Shown in pieces: positions 45,752 to 55,475 of a DNA stretch of 64,000 nt. The stretch spans positions 434,001 through 498,000 of the forward strand of contig CAVPTA010000007.1 of NCBI GenBank assembly GCA_963708645.1, given 5' to 3'. The first letter of the stretch is position 1. Each line of letters opens with the position of its first letter. The DNA comes from RYN-133 sp963708645 (GTDB lineage: Bacteria; Actinomycetota; Actinomycetes; Mycobacteriales; Jatrophihabitantaceae). The notes below the pieces were generated by a model. That model did no database searches and was not told the origin of the DNA. It saw only the letters and a program-made list of their open reading frames with translations. A program made the translations under genes and the position numbers.

Positions 45752-46519
45752 ATGTCCAACCTGTTTGTCCGCGCAGGTGTCGCCGCACTCGGCGCCGCTG
45801 CCGCACTCGCCGTCGCCGGCCCGACCGCGGCTCACGCCAGCGGCTACAGCGCACCGGCGTGCGGCAACCACTCGCTCGCTGTCACGAACACGCCGAGCGA
45901 CGGGGCGATGGGCCACAGCCGCCTCGTCCTGCTGTTCCGCAACAAGACCCACCAGGCCTGCACGCTCTACGGCTACCCGGGGCTCGACGCCCTCGGCAGC
46001 TACGGCAGCACGCTCGCCCACGCGAAGCGCACGCTGGGCGGATTCGGCGGTGCCACGCACCTGCGCACCATCACCGTTGCACCCGGGCACTACGCGTCAG
46101 CCGTGGTCGACTGGGCGAACTTCAACACCCACACGAACGGCAACTGCACCTTCTCCTCCGCGATTGCAGTGACCCCGGCGAACACCGCGCTCACCACCGA
46201 TCTGCAGCAGTCGGTCAGCATCTGCAGCCTGCAGGTTGATCCGACGGGCGCCGGTACGACCGGTTACGGCGCGTTCGCGGCGGCACAGCTGCAGTGGATC
46301 CGTGGTGCGTCGGCGAGCTCGGCGAACGAGGGTCTGTTCTGGCACCGCGCCAAGGTCGATCTGGCCGCTGTGGGCAGTGAGTACTCGTACTACACGCACC
46401 AGCTGCAGCAGCTGATCGCGCTGCCGGACGCCAACCAGACCCCGGCGCAGAACCACCAGTACCACCACCTGCTCAACAGCCTGAACAGCTTCTTCGCGAC
46501 GCCGGGTCTGTACAGCTGA
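45752..46519 (+). CDS. Secreted DUF4232-like protein
   Basis: 255 residues from ATG 45752 (AGGGAGCAACCG upstream). Signal peptide about 1-30 (AALGAAAALAVAGPTAAHA). The mature part has ACGNHSLAVTNTP, LLFRNKTHQACTLYGYPGLDA, and late CTFSS and SICSL cysteines, as in DUF4232 proteins (DUF4232 folds as an Ig-like sandwich). Extracellular; function unknown. It converges with glpD with a 4-bp gap. Confidence 0.8.
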   Translation: MSNLFVRAGVAALGAAAALAVAGPTAAHASGYSAPACGNHSLAVTNTPSDGAMGHSRLVLLFRNKTHQACTLYGYPGLDALGSYGSTLAHAKRTLGGFGGATHLRTITVAPGHYASAVVDWANFNTHTNGNCTFSSAIAVTPANTALTTDLQQSVSICSLQVDPTGAGTTGYGAFAAAQLQWIRGASASSANEGLFWHRAKVDLAAVGSEYSYYTHQLQQLIALPDANQTPAQNHQYHHLLNSLNSFFATPGLYS

Positions 46520-46523
46520 CCCG

Positions 46524-48254
46524 TTACGCCGACAGATAGGTGCGCACCTCCGGGACGGCGGTGCGCACCTTGTCTGCTGCCTGGTCGTCGTAGTGCGACT
46601 GCGATTCGCGTTCGGCCTCAACCCTCGCGACGTACGAGCCGACCTCGAGGTCTTTCGTCGAATCGTCCCAACCGAGGATGTCGCCCATCATGGTCGCGAT
46701 CACCTCGGCGCAGGCGACACCGCGGTGCGGGTACTCGATCGAGATGCGCGTGCGGCGGGTGAGGACGTCCTCGAGGTGCAAAGCGCCTTCGTGGGTGACG
46801 GCATAACGGATCTCGGCCATCAGATAGTCGGGCGCGGACGGGACTGTGTCGAGCAGCGCCGGCTGTGTCAGCCCGGGATCGAGCACGTCACGGATCATCG
46901 ATCCGTAGCGGTCGAGCACGTGACTGATCCGGTGCGGATGCAGTCCATACTCGGCGGCGAGCGCCTCGAGTTGATTGCGCATCGCGTAGTAGCCGTCGCC
47001 GCCGAGCAGCGGGACCTTGTCGGTGCAGGACGGCGCGATGCGGCGCGGCAGATCGTCGATCGCCATGTCGACCGCATCGGCGGCCATCACGCGGTAGGTC
47101 GTGTACTTGCCGCCCGCGATCGAGATGAGCCCGGGCACCACGCGCGCAACGGCGTGTTCGCGCGAGAGCGCTGATGTCTCTTCGGATTCCCCTGCCAGCA
47201 AAGGGCGAAGTCCGGCGTAGACACCTTCGATGTCGTCGTACGTCAGCGGCGCGACGAGCTTCGAGTTGACGTTTTCGAGCAGATAGTCGATGTCGTTGCG
47301 TGTCGCCGCGGGGTGGGCGAGGTCGAGGTTCCAGTCGGTATCGGTGGTCCCGATCAGCCAGTGGTTCTTCCACGGGATCACGAACAGCACCGAGCTGTCG
47401 GTGCGCAGGATCAGGCCGGCATCGCCGGTGATGCGATCACGCGGGACGACGATGTGCACACCCTTCGATGCGCGGACACGAAAGCGGCCGCGCGCACCGG
47501 ACAGAGCCTGCAGTTCGTCCGTCCACACGCCGGTGCAGTTGAGCACGACGCCGGCGGCGACCGTCTGGGTGCGCCCGTCCTCGGCGTCGCGGACGGTGAC
47601 ACCGACGACGCGATCGGATTCGCGGACGAAGCCGGTGACGCGCGTCGATGCGCGCACGACAGCGCCGTATCGCGCTGCGGTGCGGACGACGGTGAGCGTG
47701 TGCCGGGCATCGTCGGCCTGCGCGTCGAAGTAGCGCACCGCGCCGACGAGGGCATCGTCGCGCAGCCCGGGGAACACGCGCAGTGCCGCGCGGCGCGACA
47801 GATGCTTCTGGCCGGGGAGGCTGCTGTGGCCGCCCATCGTGTCGTAGAGGGTCAGACCCGCTGCGACATAAGGGCGTTCCCACACGCGGTGCGTGATCGG
47901 GTACAGGAACGGGACGGGTTTGACGAGGTGTGGCGCGAGGCGGGTGGTCATGAGCTCGCGTTCACGCAACGCTTCACGCACGAGGCCGAACTCGAGTTGC
48001 TCGAGATAACGCAGGCCACCGTGGAACAGCTTCGACGACCGACTCGACGTCCCGGACGCGAAGTCGCGAGCGTCCACGAGTGCGACCGACAGGCCGCGCG
48101 TGGCAGCGTCGAGGGCCGCGCCGGCGCCGGTGACTCCGCCGCCGATGACAACGACGTCGAACTCGCCCTCGCCCAGCCGCGACCACGCTGCCTCGCGATA
48201 GTTCGTGTCCAAACGGGATGCGGCGCCACCCTTGGGGATCGCGGGGTTGTCCAC
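46524..48254 (-). CDS. glpD: Glycerol-3-phosphate dehydrogenase (FAD)
   Basis: 576 residues from GTG 48254; a TTG (LDTNYREAAW) about 14 codons later is also possible. FAD-binding VVIGGGVTGAGAALDA, SSRSSKLFHGGLRYLEQ, substrate block RASKGVHIVVPRD, VIPWKNHWLIGTTDTDW and GKYTTYRVMA identify the family. It oxidises glycerol 3-phosphate to DHAP and feeds electrons to quinones at the membrane. It is divergent from glpK, with only 18 bp between the start codons, so promoters must overlap coding DNA or one start is misassigned. Confidence 0.95.
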   Translation of the reverse strand: MDNPAIPKGGAASRLDTNYREAAWSRLGEGEFDVVVIGGGVTGAGAALDAATRGLSVALVDARDFASGTSSRSSKLFHGGLRYLEQLEFGLVREALRERELMTTRLAPHLVKPVPFLYPITHRVWERPYVAAGLTLYDTMGGHSSLPGQKHLSRRAALRVFPGLRDDALVGAVRYFDAQADDARHTLTVVRTAARYGAVVRASTRVTGFVRESDRVVGVTVRDAEDGRTQTVAAGVVLNCTGVWTDELQALSGARGRFRVRASKGVHIVVPRDRITGDAGLILRTDSSVLFVIPWKNHWLIGTTDTDWNLDLAHPAATRNDIDYLLENVNSKLVAPLTYDDIEGVYAGLRPLLAGESEETSALSREHAVARVVPGLISIAGGKYTTYRVMAADAVDMAIDDLPRRIAPSCTDKVPLLGGDGYYAMRNQLEALAAEYGLHPHRISHVLDRYGSMIRDVLDPGLTQPALLDTVPSAPDYLMAEIRYAVTHEGALHLEDVLTRRTRISIEYPHRGVACAEVIATMMGDILGWDDSTKDLEVGSYVARVEAERESQSHYDDQAADKVRTAVPEVRTYLSA

Positions 48255-48272
48255 GAATGCGACGCTACTGCA

Positions 48273-49799
48273 ATGGCTGAGGTTGTCGCGGCGATCGACC
48301 AGGGCACTACGTCGACGCGGTGCATCCTGTTCGACCACGACGCGAAGATCGTCGCGGTCGAGCAGGTCGAGCACCGCCAGATCCTGCCGAAACGTGGCTG
48401 GGTCGAGCACGACGCAAGTGAAATCTGGACGAACACGCGTCGGGTGCTCGGTGGCGCGATCGGCCGGGCCGAGGTGAAAGCGAGCGACATCGCCGCGATC
48501 GGGATCACGAACCAGCGCGAAACGGCGGTCGTGTGGGACCGGTCTACCGGTGAGCCGGTGGGGCCGGCGATCGTGTGGCAGGACACCCGCACTCAGCCGA
48601 TATGCGACGAGCTGGGGACGCTCGGTGGTGGCGCCGAACGGTATCGCGCCCGGACCGGGTTGCCCTTGGCGACGTACTTCGCCGGGCCGAAGGTGCGCTG
48701 GATCCTCGACAACGTCGACGGTGCGCGATCACGCGCGCTGAAGGGTGAGCTCGCCTTCGGGACGATCGACAGCTGGGTGCTGTGGAATCTGTCCGGTGGT
48801 GTCGACGGCGGCGTGCACATGACCGACGCAACCAACGCCAGCCGCACGTTGCTGATGGATCTCGATACCCTTTCGTGGGTGCCGGAGATCGCGGATGAGA
48901 TGGGCGTGCCGCTCGAGATGCTCCCCGAGATCCACTCGTCCTCGGAGGTTTATGCGAAGGCGCGTGAGAGAGGCGCGCTGGCCGGTGTGCCGATCGCGGG
49001 CATCCTCGGTGACCAGCAGGCGGCGACGTTCGGACAGGCTTGTCTTGCGCCGGGCGAGGCCAAGAACACTTACGGGACAGGCAATTTCCTGTTGCTCAAC
49101 ACCGGCACCGAGAAGGTGATGAGCGACAACGGCCTGCTCACGACGGTCTGTTACGCGCTCGACGGGCAGGACCCGGTCTATGCGCTCGAGGGTTCGATCG
49201 CGGTGACAGGGTCGTTGGTGCAGTGGCTGCGCGACAACATCGGCCTGATCTCGGACGCGTCGGAGATCGAGGCATTGGCGCGTTCGGTCGACGACAACGG
49301 TGGTGCATACATCGTCCCGGCGTTCTCCGGGCTCTTCGCACCGTACTGGCGCCCGGACGCTCGCGGCGCGATTGTCGGGTTGACCCGGTTCGTCGAACGC
49401 GGCCATCTCGCCCGTGCGGCGTTGGAAGCGACTGCGTTCCAGACCCGCGAGGTGGTCGAGGCGATGAACGCCGATTCGGGTGTCGCGCTGACGTCGCTGA
49501 AGGTCGATGGCGGCATGGTGGTTAACGAACTGCTGATGCAGTTCCAGGCCGACATCCTCGACGTCCCCGTCGTGCGTCCGGTCGTGGCTGAGACGACGGC
49601 CCTCGGCGCGGCGTACGCGGCAGGCCTGGCCGTCGGGTTCTGGTCGTCGACCGACGAGATCCGCAACAACTGGGCGGCTGACAAACAGTGGGATCCGCAA
49701 TTCGACGAGTCCGAACGCGAGTCGCTCTACGCCGACTGGAAGAAAGCGGTCACCCGTACCTTCGACTGGTCGGGACCGTCGACCCGGGAGACACCATGA
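48273..49799 (+). CDS. glpK: Glycerol kinase
   Basis: 508 residues. AAIDQGTTSTRCILFD at the N-terminus, NQRETAVVWDRSTG, GTIDSWVLWNLS, ILGDQQAATFGQ, NTYGTGNFLLLNTG and a C-terminal GLAVGFW region are typical of the FGGY kinase GlpK. It phosphorylates glycerol for GlpD. The stop overlaps ATG of peptidase E. No facilitator (glpF) is in view. Confidence 0.96.
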   Translation: MAEVVAAIDQGTTSTRCILFDHDAKIVAVEQVEHRQILPKRGWVEHDASEIWTNTRRVLGGAIGRAEVKASDIAAIGITNQRETAVVWDRSTGEPVGPAIVWQDTRTQPICDELGTLGGGAERYRARTGLPLATYFAGPKVRWILDNVDGARSRALKGELAFGTIDSWVLWNLSGGVDGGVHMTDATNASRTLLMDLDTLSWVPEIADEMGVPLEMLPEIHSSSEVYAKARERGALAGVPIAGILGDQQAATFGQACLAPGEAKNTYGTGNFLLLNTGTEKVMSDNGLLTTVCYALDGQDPVYALEGSIAVTGSLVQWLRDNIGLISDASEIEALARSVDDNGGAYIVPAFSGLFAPYWRPDARGAIVGLTRFVERGHLARAALEATAFQTREVVEAMNADSGVALTSLKVDGGMVVNELLMQFQADILDVPVVRPVVAETTALGAAYAAGLAVGFWSSTDEIRNNWAADKQWDPQFDESERESLYADWKKAVTRTFDWSGPSTRETP

Positions 49800-50455
49800 A
49801 GCTGTTGCTCACCTCGGGCGGCGTGACGAATACGAGCATCCACTCGGCACTCGAGGAACTGCTCGGCAAGGAAGTCGCCGAATGCAACGCGCTGATTGTG
49901 CCGACGGCGCAGTGGGGTCACCCGATGTGCGGACCGGCCTCGGTGCGCGGGCTGATTGCCGCCGAGCCCACGTTCCGACACTTTTCCGGCCTGGGCTGGG
50001 CCTCACTCGGCGTCCTCGAGTTGAGCGCGTTGCCCACGGTGGGCGCCGAGCGGTGGGTGCCGTGGGTCCGCGCCGCCGACGTCCTGCTGGTTGACGGCGG
50101 GGACGCGACGTACCTGTGCCACTGGATGCGGGAGTCCGGGTTGGCCGACCTGCTGCCGTCCCTGCCCGACACGGTGTGGGTCGGCGTCAGCGCCGGGAGC
50201 ATGGTGATGACGCCTCGGATCGGCGACTATTTCGTCGAATGGACATCCGCCCCGGACGATCGAACACTCGGCGTCGTCGACTTCTCGATCTTCCCGCACC
50301 TGGACGCATTTCCGCACAACACCTTGGCCGACGCGCAGCGTTGGGCGGCCGACCTCGGCGTCCCCGCCTACGCCATCGACGAACAGACGGCTATCAAGGT
50401 CGTCGACGGCGCCGTCGAGATCGTGTCCGAAGGCCGGTGGACGAAACTCGCGTGA
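49796..50455 (+). CDS. Peptidase E family (S51) serine peptidase
   Basis: 219 residues, ATG overlapping the glpK stop. LLLTSGGVTN at the start, DVLLVDGGDATYLCHW, nucleophile elbow GVSAGSMVM with Ser, and a His in FPHLDAFPHN. PepE cleaves aspartyl dipeptides; close relatives act as cyanophycinase-like enzymes. The coupling to glpK looks incidental to function. Confidence 0.88.
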   Translation: MKLLLTSGGVTNTSIHSALEELLGKEVAECNALIVPTAQWGHPMCGPASVRGLIAAEPTFRHFSGLGWASLGVLELSALPTVGAERWVPWVRAADVLLVDGGDATYLCHWMRESGLADLLPSLPDTVWVGVSAGSMVMTPRIGDYFVEWTSAPDDRTLGVVDFSIFPHLDAFPHNTLADAQRWAADLGVPAYAIDEQTAIKVVDGAVEIVSEGRWTKLA

Positions 50456-50548
50456 CCCACCGTGTCGAGATCGCGAGACCGGTCGCGTCCCAGAACCATC
50501 AGCGGCCACGACCGGCCGTGACGTCCTTCAACGCAGTGGAGGCATGAC

Positions 50549-51031
50549 ATGGACACCGCGCGCATCAACGAGATCCTGACAGACCCCGTGACCCTCGACC
50601 TTGTGGATCGTCAGCCGATCATGCAGATCGCTTACAGCGCAGCCGACGGCAGTCCACGAGCCGTCCCCGTCGGGTATCTGCTGCGCGAGGAGAAGTTCGT
50701 CGTCTTCACCGTCCCCAGCTCCGACAAGGTCGCCGCACTCCATCGCGATCCGCGGATGGCCGTCACCATCGACGCGTACCCGCCGCCGTGCTGCCTCCTC
50801 GTCCGCGGGACCGCAGACCTCCGGGAGGAGGACGGTGTGCCCGACGAATACCTCGAGGCGTCGTTCCGCACGATGCCGGCCGATCAGCACGCCGCTTTCG
50901 AGCAGCAGGTGCGCGCGCTGTACGACTCGATGGTGCGCATCGTGATCACACCGACGTGGGTGCGGCTCAACGACTTCCAACGCACCGCGCCTCGTGCGGT
51001 CGAACGGCTTGTGCAGGCCAAGCAGGGTTGA
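50549..51031 (+). CDS. Pyridoxamine 5'-phosphate oxidase-family flavin/F420 protein
   Basis: 160 residues. Split-barrel: QPIMQIAYSAADGSPRAVPVGYLL, FVVFTVPSSDKVAALHRDPR and MAVTIDAYPPPCCLLVRGTAD. Such actinobacterial proteins bind FMN, F420 or haem and reduce small molecules; cofactor cannot be decided. No signal. It starts at ATG after GTGGAGGCATGAC. Confidence 0.85.
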   Translation: MDTARINEILTDPVTLDLVDRQPIMQIAYSAADGSPRAVPVGYLLREEKFVVFTVPSSDKVAALHRDPRMAVTIDAYPPPCCLLVRGTADLREEDGVPDEYLEASFRTMPADQHAAFEQQVRALYDSMVRIVITPTWVRLNDFQRTAPRAVERLVQAKQG

Positions 51032-51056
51032 GGGACGGGGGGTCAGCGACAACCCG

Positions 51057-51896
51057 TCATTGCGACCCCGCGGCGACCAATATCGCCGCGATGGGTTCTA
51101 GGTCCGCGATGAGTTCGTCGAGCTCGGCAGGCGGAAGTGCGTCGTAGGGCGCAGCAGCAAGCTCGTCGGTCAGAGCTTCGACGCGTTGCGTGATCTCGCG
51201 GCCGGCCTCGGTGATCCGGCCGTCGGCGCCGACGAGGCCGCGCTCTCGCAAGCCGGCCATGACCGCAGCCAGCTTCGCTGTCGGCAGGTGGTGAATCCGT
51301 CCGAACGACTCGGGCGGGTGGATTCCGTGCGTCGCTGCCCAGAGTGCATGAGCCTCGGTGCCGCCGATGCGCACGCCGACCAGGGCTGCGATGTGGCCGT
51401 CACCGCGGTGCTCGCGCAGCATCGTCGCGCTGTGCCACAGTCGCGCGACCGGATCGGTCGGGACCGGGAGCGTACGCATTCCTGCAAACATCACGCGGCC
51501 TTCCGTCGGCGTGCTCTGTGCAGCTTTGGTTGCGAGATCGGCGGCTCGCGCCAGGCCGGGCGAGGCGGCTACTTCGTCGCCGAGAATGCGTCGGAGCGAG
51601 CGGGCGCTCCCCCGCTCGCGGGCGGCGACCGACGCCTCGGGCGCGATGGCCTCCCACGCGCTCGGGATGTGCCGGGCCGCCTCGCCGTCGGCGAAGTTGT
51701 AGAAGGCCGCATGCACGACCTGCGCCGGCACGCGCCCCAGCGGCGCCGCGCGGCTGGCGAAGTACCCGTCCCAGTACGTGCGGTGGCCGAGTGCGGCCAT
51801 TTCCTCATTGCATTCGTCAGCGAAGAAGGTGACCAGGCAGATCGGTTCCAGAAGGTCGAACATGCGACGGGCGTTGACAGCCATGACCGACATCAT
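51057..51896 (-). CDS. SCO6745-family protein
   Basis: 279 residues from ATG 51896 (another in-frame ATG four codons on). ARRMFDLLEPICLVTFFADECNEEM, GHRTYWDGYFASRAAPLG, HAAFYNFADGEAARHIPSAW and the C-terminal winged-helix-like LREHRGDGHIAALVGVRIGG and GLVGADGRITEAGREI match the SCO6745 family. The end resembles a MarR-type wing. Role unknown; it may bind a small ligand. Confidence 0.82.
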   Translation of the reverse strand: MMSVMAVNARRMFDLLEPICLVTFFADECNEEMAALGHRTYWDGYFASRAAPLGRVPAQVVHAAFYNFADGEAARHIPSAWEAIAPEASVAARERGSARSLRRILGDEVAASPGLARAADLATKAAQSTPTEGRVMFAGMRTLPVPTDPVARLWHSATMLREHRGDGHIAALVGVRIGGTEAHALWAATHGIHPPESFGRIHHLPTAKLAAVMAGLRERGLVGADGRITEAGREITQRVEALTDELAAAPYDALPPAELDELIADLEPIAAILVAAGSQ

Positions 51897-52195
51897 GCCG
51901 ATCCGCTGAGCTGGTCGGTGGTGTCGCGAACATCGACGAGCGGTCCACTTGGGTCTACCGTCGGTGTCGAGAGGGTTGGTGATCCGCATGCAGCCTGGGA
52001 TGCCTGGCCGGCTCGACGTCACGTCTGGCTGGAAAGGGGATCAACCCGGTCAGCGCGATCCGCTGCCCGGCACAACGCACGGTTTGCGCTCCGGACCGGG
52101 AATCGTTTGACGGCTTCTCGCGAAGATGCGCGCCCGTCGGCGCTGACTTGGGCGCCGACGAGTCGCGGCGTTGGTTGCACCTGTCGGAGGGCGTA
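51897..52195. other. Gene-free interval with a strong hairpin
   Basis: No frame with protein-like composition is seen. At 52135-52160 CGTCGGCGC and GCGCCGACG form a perfect 9-bp stem with an 8-nt loop. It may terminate rightward or leftward transcription. Confidence 0.5.
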
Positions 52196-52369
52196 ATGGA
52201 GCTACGTGGCCGCTGGCTGCCCGATGGTGTGCGTGTCGAACCTGCTGACGGAGGTCGCGTGCGCCTGCGCGGCGGCGAGCATGACCGCCAGGAGTTCGAG
52301 TCGATCGCTGCGCTGCTTCGGTGGGTGCGGCTCGAGCATCCAGAACTTGGACTTCCAGGACGACGATGA
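52196..52369 (+). CDS. Small protein, 57 residues, unknown
   Basis: ATG 52196 is preceded by GGAGGGCGTA, a good ribosome site. The product (MELRGRWLPDGVRVEPADGG, then FESIAALLRWVRLEHPELG) is acidic/basic mixed with an amphipathic end and looks like a folded mini-protein. No family recognised. It overlaps antisense with nothing convincing. Confidence 0.45.
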   Translation: MELRGRWLPDGVRVEPADGGRVRLRGGEHDRQEFESIAALLRWVRLEHPELGLPGRR

Positions 52370-52436
52370 GTCGCCGGGCGGCCCGCCACCCAGCCTCCGC
52401 AGCGCGCGGGCTTCCATCCGGACGCCGACGCTGCAG

Positions 52437-52762
52437 TCAGATTTCGACCACTCCGATGGTGCAGCGGCGATCGCTCTTGGCAGGGCGGGCCGTGCCGCGT
52501 TGATCGACGCCGAGGCAGACCTTGACTCCGCGCAGGGTGGTGGTCTTCGGATCGCATCGTCGGCCGGTGCGCCCGCGGCGGGCAGCAGGGTTCGCGTCGG
52601 TCCGCCATTGCGGGCGAGCGAGCCGAGGCGCGCGGACTTGTTCACCCGATCGGTGGCGGTGAATTTGCACGCTCTGCCGGTGCGGTCGCTGGTCAGGTTG
52701 TAGCCGGCGCTGACGAAACTCCCGGACGGGCAGTTCGTCGGCGGGTACTCGTTGATCGTCTC
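52437..52762 (-). pseudogene. Remnant of a choice-of-anchor/CSLREA-type secreted protein
   Basis: In one frame SAGYNLTSD, TDRVNKSARLGSLARNGGPT and LLPAAGAPADDAI are seen; in another, after a break near 52555, GVDQRGTARPAKSDRRCTIG and VVEI end at TGA 52437. These are the ordered C-terminal motifs of parallel beta-helix surface proteins with a choice-of-anchor Q end. No start or upstream helix repeats remain, so this is a 3' fragment with one frameshift. Confidence 0.65.
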
Positions 52763-52920
52763 GCGCTGAATTCTGGACGGCCTACGCGCCCGAAAGTGCA
52801 CAAACGTTATTTCTCGGCGCATATGTGGAAGGCCTTGGGTGTCAGTAGGGCACCGCCGGGTCCGCTACGAACCCCCTGAGCACACGTCCAGACGGCGGTC
52901 TGCGTCGTGGAGGTATCCCC

Positions 52921-53325
52921 ATGACCACAGCAATCGTGATCATCATCGTCGTCGTCGTAGTGCTCATCATCGTCGCGGCAGTGCTCGTCCCCCGGATGCG
53001 ACGTCGCAAGGCCGAGCGCGAGCAGGCTCAGCTCGAAAGCCGTCGCGCCGAAGCCCACGACCACATGCTGGGCGCCCGCGAGCGCGATGCTCGCGCCGAG
53101 ACCGACCGTGCGGCAGCACAGGAGGAACTCGCAACGGCGCAGCGCGAGCGCGCCGAGGCGGAGCTGCGGGCGGCCGAGCGCGAGCGCGAAGCTCGCGAGC
53201 GCCTCTCGACTGCGGACGATCATGCCGCCGAGTCGGAGCAACTCCGTTCTCGCGCGGCTGAACTCGACCCGCGATTGGGTGAGCAGCAGTCGCAGCCGTC
53301 AGAAGAAGATCCCGCTCAGCGCTGA
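52921..53325 (+). CDS. Membrane-anchored coiled-coil protein
   Basis: 134 residues. An N-terminal helix (about 4-24, AIVIIIVVVVVLIIVAAVLV) with RMRRRK on the inside anchors a long charged coiled-coil (about 28-110; repeated ERE/RAE heptads). It resembles small actinobacterial YtxH/YsdA-like envelope proteins only by layout. ATG preceded by GGAGGTATCCCC, a good ribosome site. Confidence 0.8.
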   Translation: MTTAIVIIIVVVVVLIIVAAVLVPRMRRRKAEREQAQLESRRAEAHDHMLGARERDARAETDRAAAQEELATAQRERAEAELRAAEREREARERLSTADDHAAESEQLRSRAAELDPRLGEQQSQPSEEDPAQR

Positions 53326-53372
53326 CCGGCTGCTGGGCCGCGAGCACACGGCGGCGCGACTAGCGTGGAGTC

Positions 53373-53711
53373 ATGCCGATCAGCACCGCGTCCGTCGTCA
53401 CCGACCGTCCCGGCCGTTACGCCAAGCAACTGGCCGCACACCTGTCGCGCCGGCTGTCCACGTCGTGGGACGAGGGCAGCGGGCGCGGCTGGGTCGAACT
53501 CGGTGATGGTCGCGCGGATCTGAGAGCAGTCGACGGCGCGCTGGACCTGCGGATCGAGTCGAATGACTTGGATCGGTTCGAGGACGTGCTCGGCCGCCAC
53601 CTCGTTCGCTTCGGCAAGAAGGACGAGCTGGTCGTGCAGTGGACGCGCGATGACGGCACGCCCGGCACGTCCTATCGCAACGACTCGGACGAGACCATCG
53701 GCGGCGACTGA
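53373..53711 (+). CDS. DUF2218 family protein
   Basis: 112 residues. Family pattern: TDRPGRYAKQLAAHLSRR, VELGDGRADLRAVDGALDLRI, and LDRFEDVLGRHLVRFGKKDEL then VQWTRDDG. Cytoplasmic. In other actinobacteria it is often found near siderophore-interacting (SIP) genes, but none is present here. Confidence 0.88.
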   Translation: MPISTASVVTDRPGRYAKQLAAHLSRRLSTSWDEGSGRGWVELGDGRADLRAVDGALDLRIESNDLDRFEDVLGRHLVRFGKKDELVVQWTRDDGTPGTSYRNDSDETIGGD

Positions 53712-53724
53712 GCGATCCCGCGGA

Positions 53725-54288
53725 TCAGGACTTGAAGGTGACCGTGGTGCTGCCTGTGCCGAAAGCCGCGTTGTTGCCGAACGTCTGCGTATTGAATGCG
53801 TTGTCGAGCGCGCGAGTGAGCGCCCCGGTCAGCTTCACGGTGTAACCGCCGTACTGGACCTTGCCCGGGCCCCCGCTGCCTGAGTTCGGATCGCCGAGGA
53901 TGAAGACGTCGATGGTGCCGTGCCCGGTGACCTCGGCGTGCGCGCGATGCGTCGCCGTGCTCATCACGATGTGCGTGATCGACACGCTGTGGTTGGACTT
54001 CGTGTACTTGAAGCCGCCGCCCAGTTTGGTCGTGTAGTTCGGCGGGTTCGCCGTTCCGCTGTTGACGGGCAGGCGCAGCGTGCCCTTGTGCAACGTCGCC
54101 GCAGCGATCGGGCTCACGGTGATGCCGTGCCCGGCCTCCACCTGCACGGTATGCGCGGTCAGTGCGATCGACACGTTGCCACCGGTGACGGCGGTACCGG
54201 CCGCGACGGCGGGCGAGGTCAGGGCGGCACCGGTCAGGACGGCAGCGGCGGTGGCAGCGACAGCAAGCAGGCGCACACGAGCATTCAC
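53725..54288 (-). CDS. Secreted protein, unknown (beta-rich)
   Basis: 187 residues from GTG 54288 with CTGGAG upstream. Signal peptide about 1-30 (LLAVAATAAAVLTGAALTSPAVAA). The mature chain has beta-type repeats (GNVSIALTAHTVQVEAG, GTLRLPVN, SVSITHIVMS, VQYGGYTVKLTGAL) without cysteines. It resembles HtaA-like or lipoprotein-like exported sandwich proteins only loosely. Convergent with the DUF2218 gene. Confidence 0.75.
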   Translation of the reverse strand: MNARVRLLAVAATAAAVLTGAALTSPAVAAGTAVTGGNVSIALTAHTVQVEAGHGITVSPIAAATLHKGTLRLPVNSGTANPPNYTTKLGGGFKYTKSNHSVSITHIVMSTATHRAHAEVTGHGTIDVFILGDPNSGSGGPGKVQYGGYTVKLTGALTRALDNAFNTQTFGNNAAFGTGSTTVTFKS

Positions 54289-54415
54289 GGGGGAACTCCA
54301 GCGGGGATTGGTGGACGCCGGCGGACTCGCCGCGTCAAACTCACCGAAACTTAACACACCAAGATCACGAAGTCGATCCGGGAACACGCACCGGTGCCGC
54401 GCGGGTTGACCCTGG

Positions 54416-55429
<1,014 letters not shown>

Positions 55430-55475
55430 GCGAGGCATGCAACGCCGCACGCGTCAGATACGTCAGGATGGCGTG

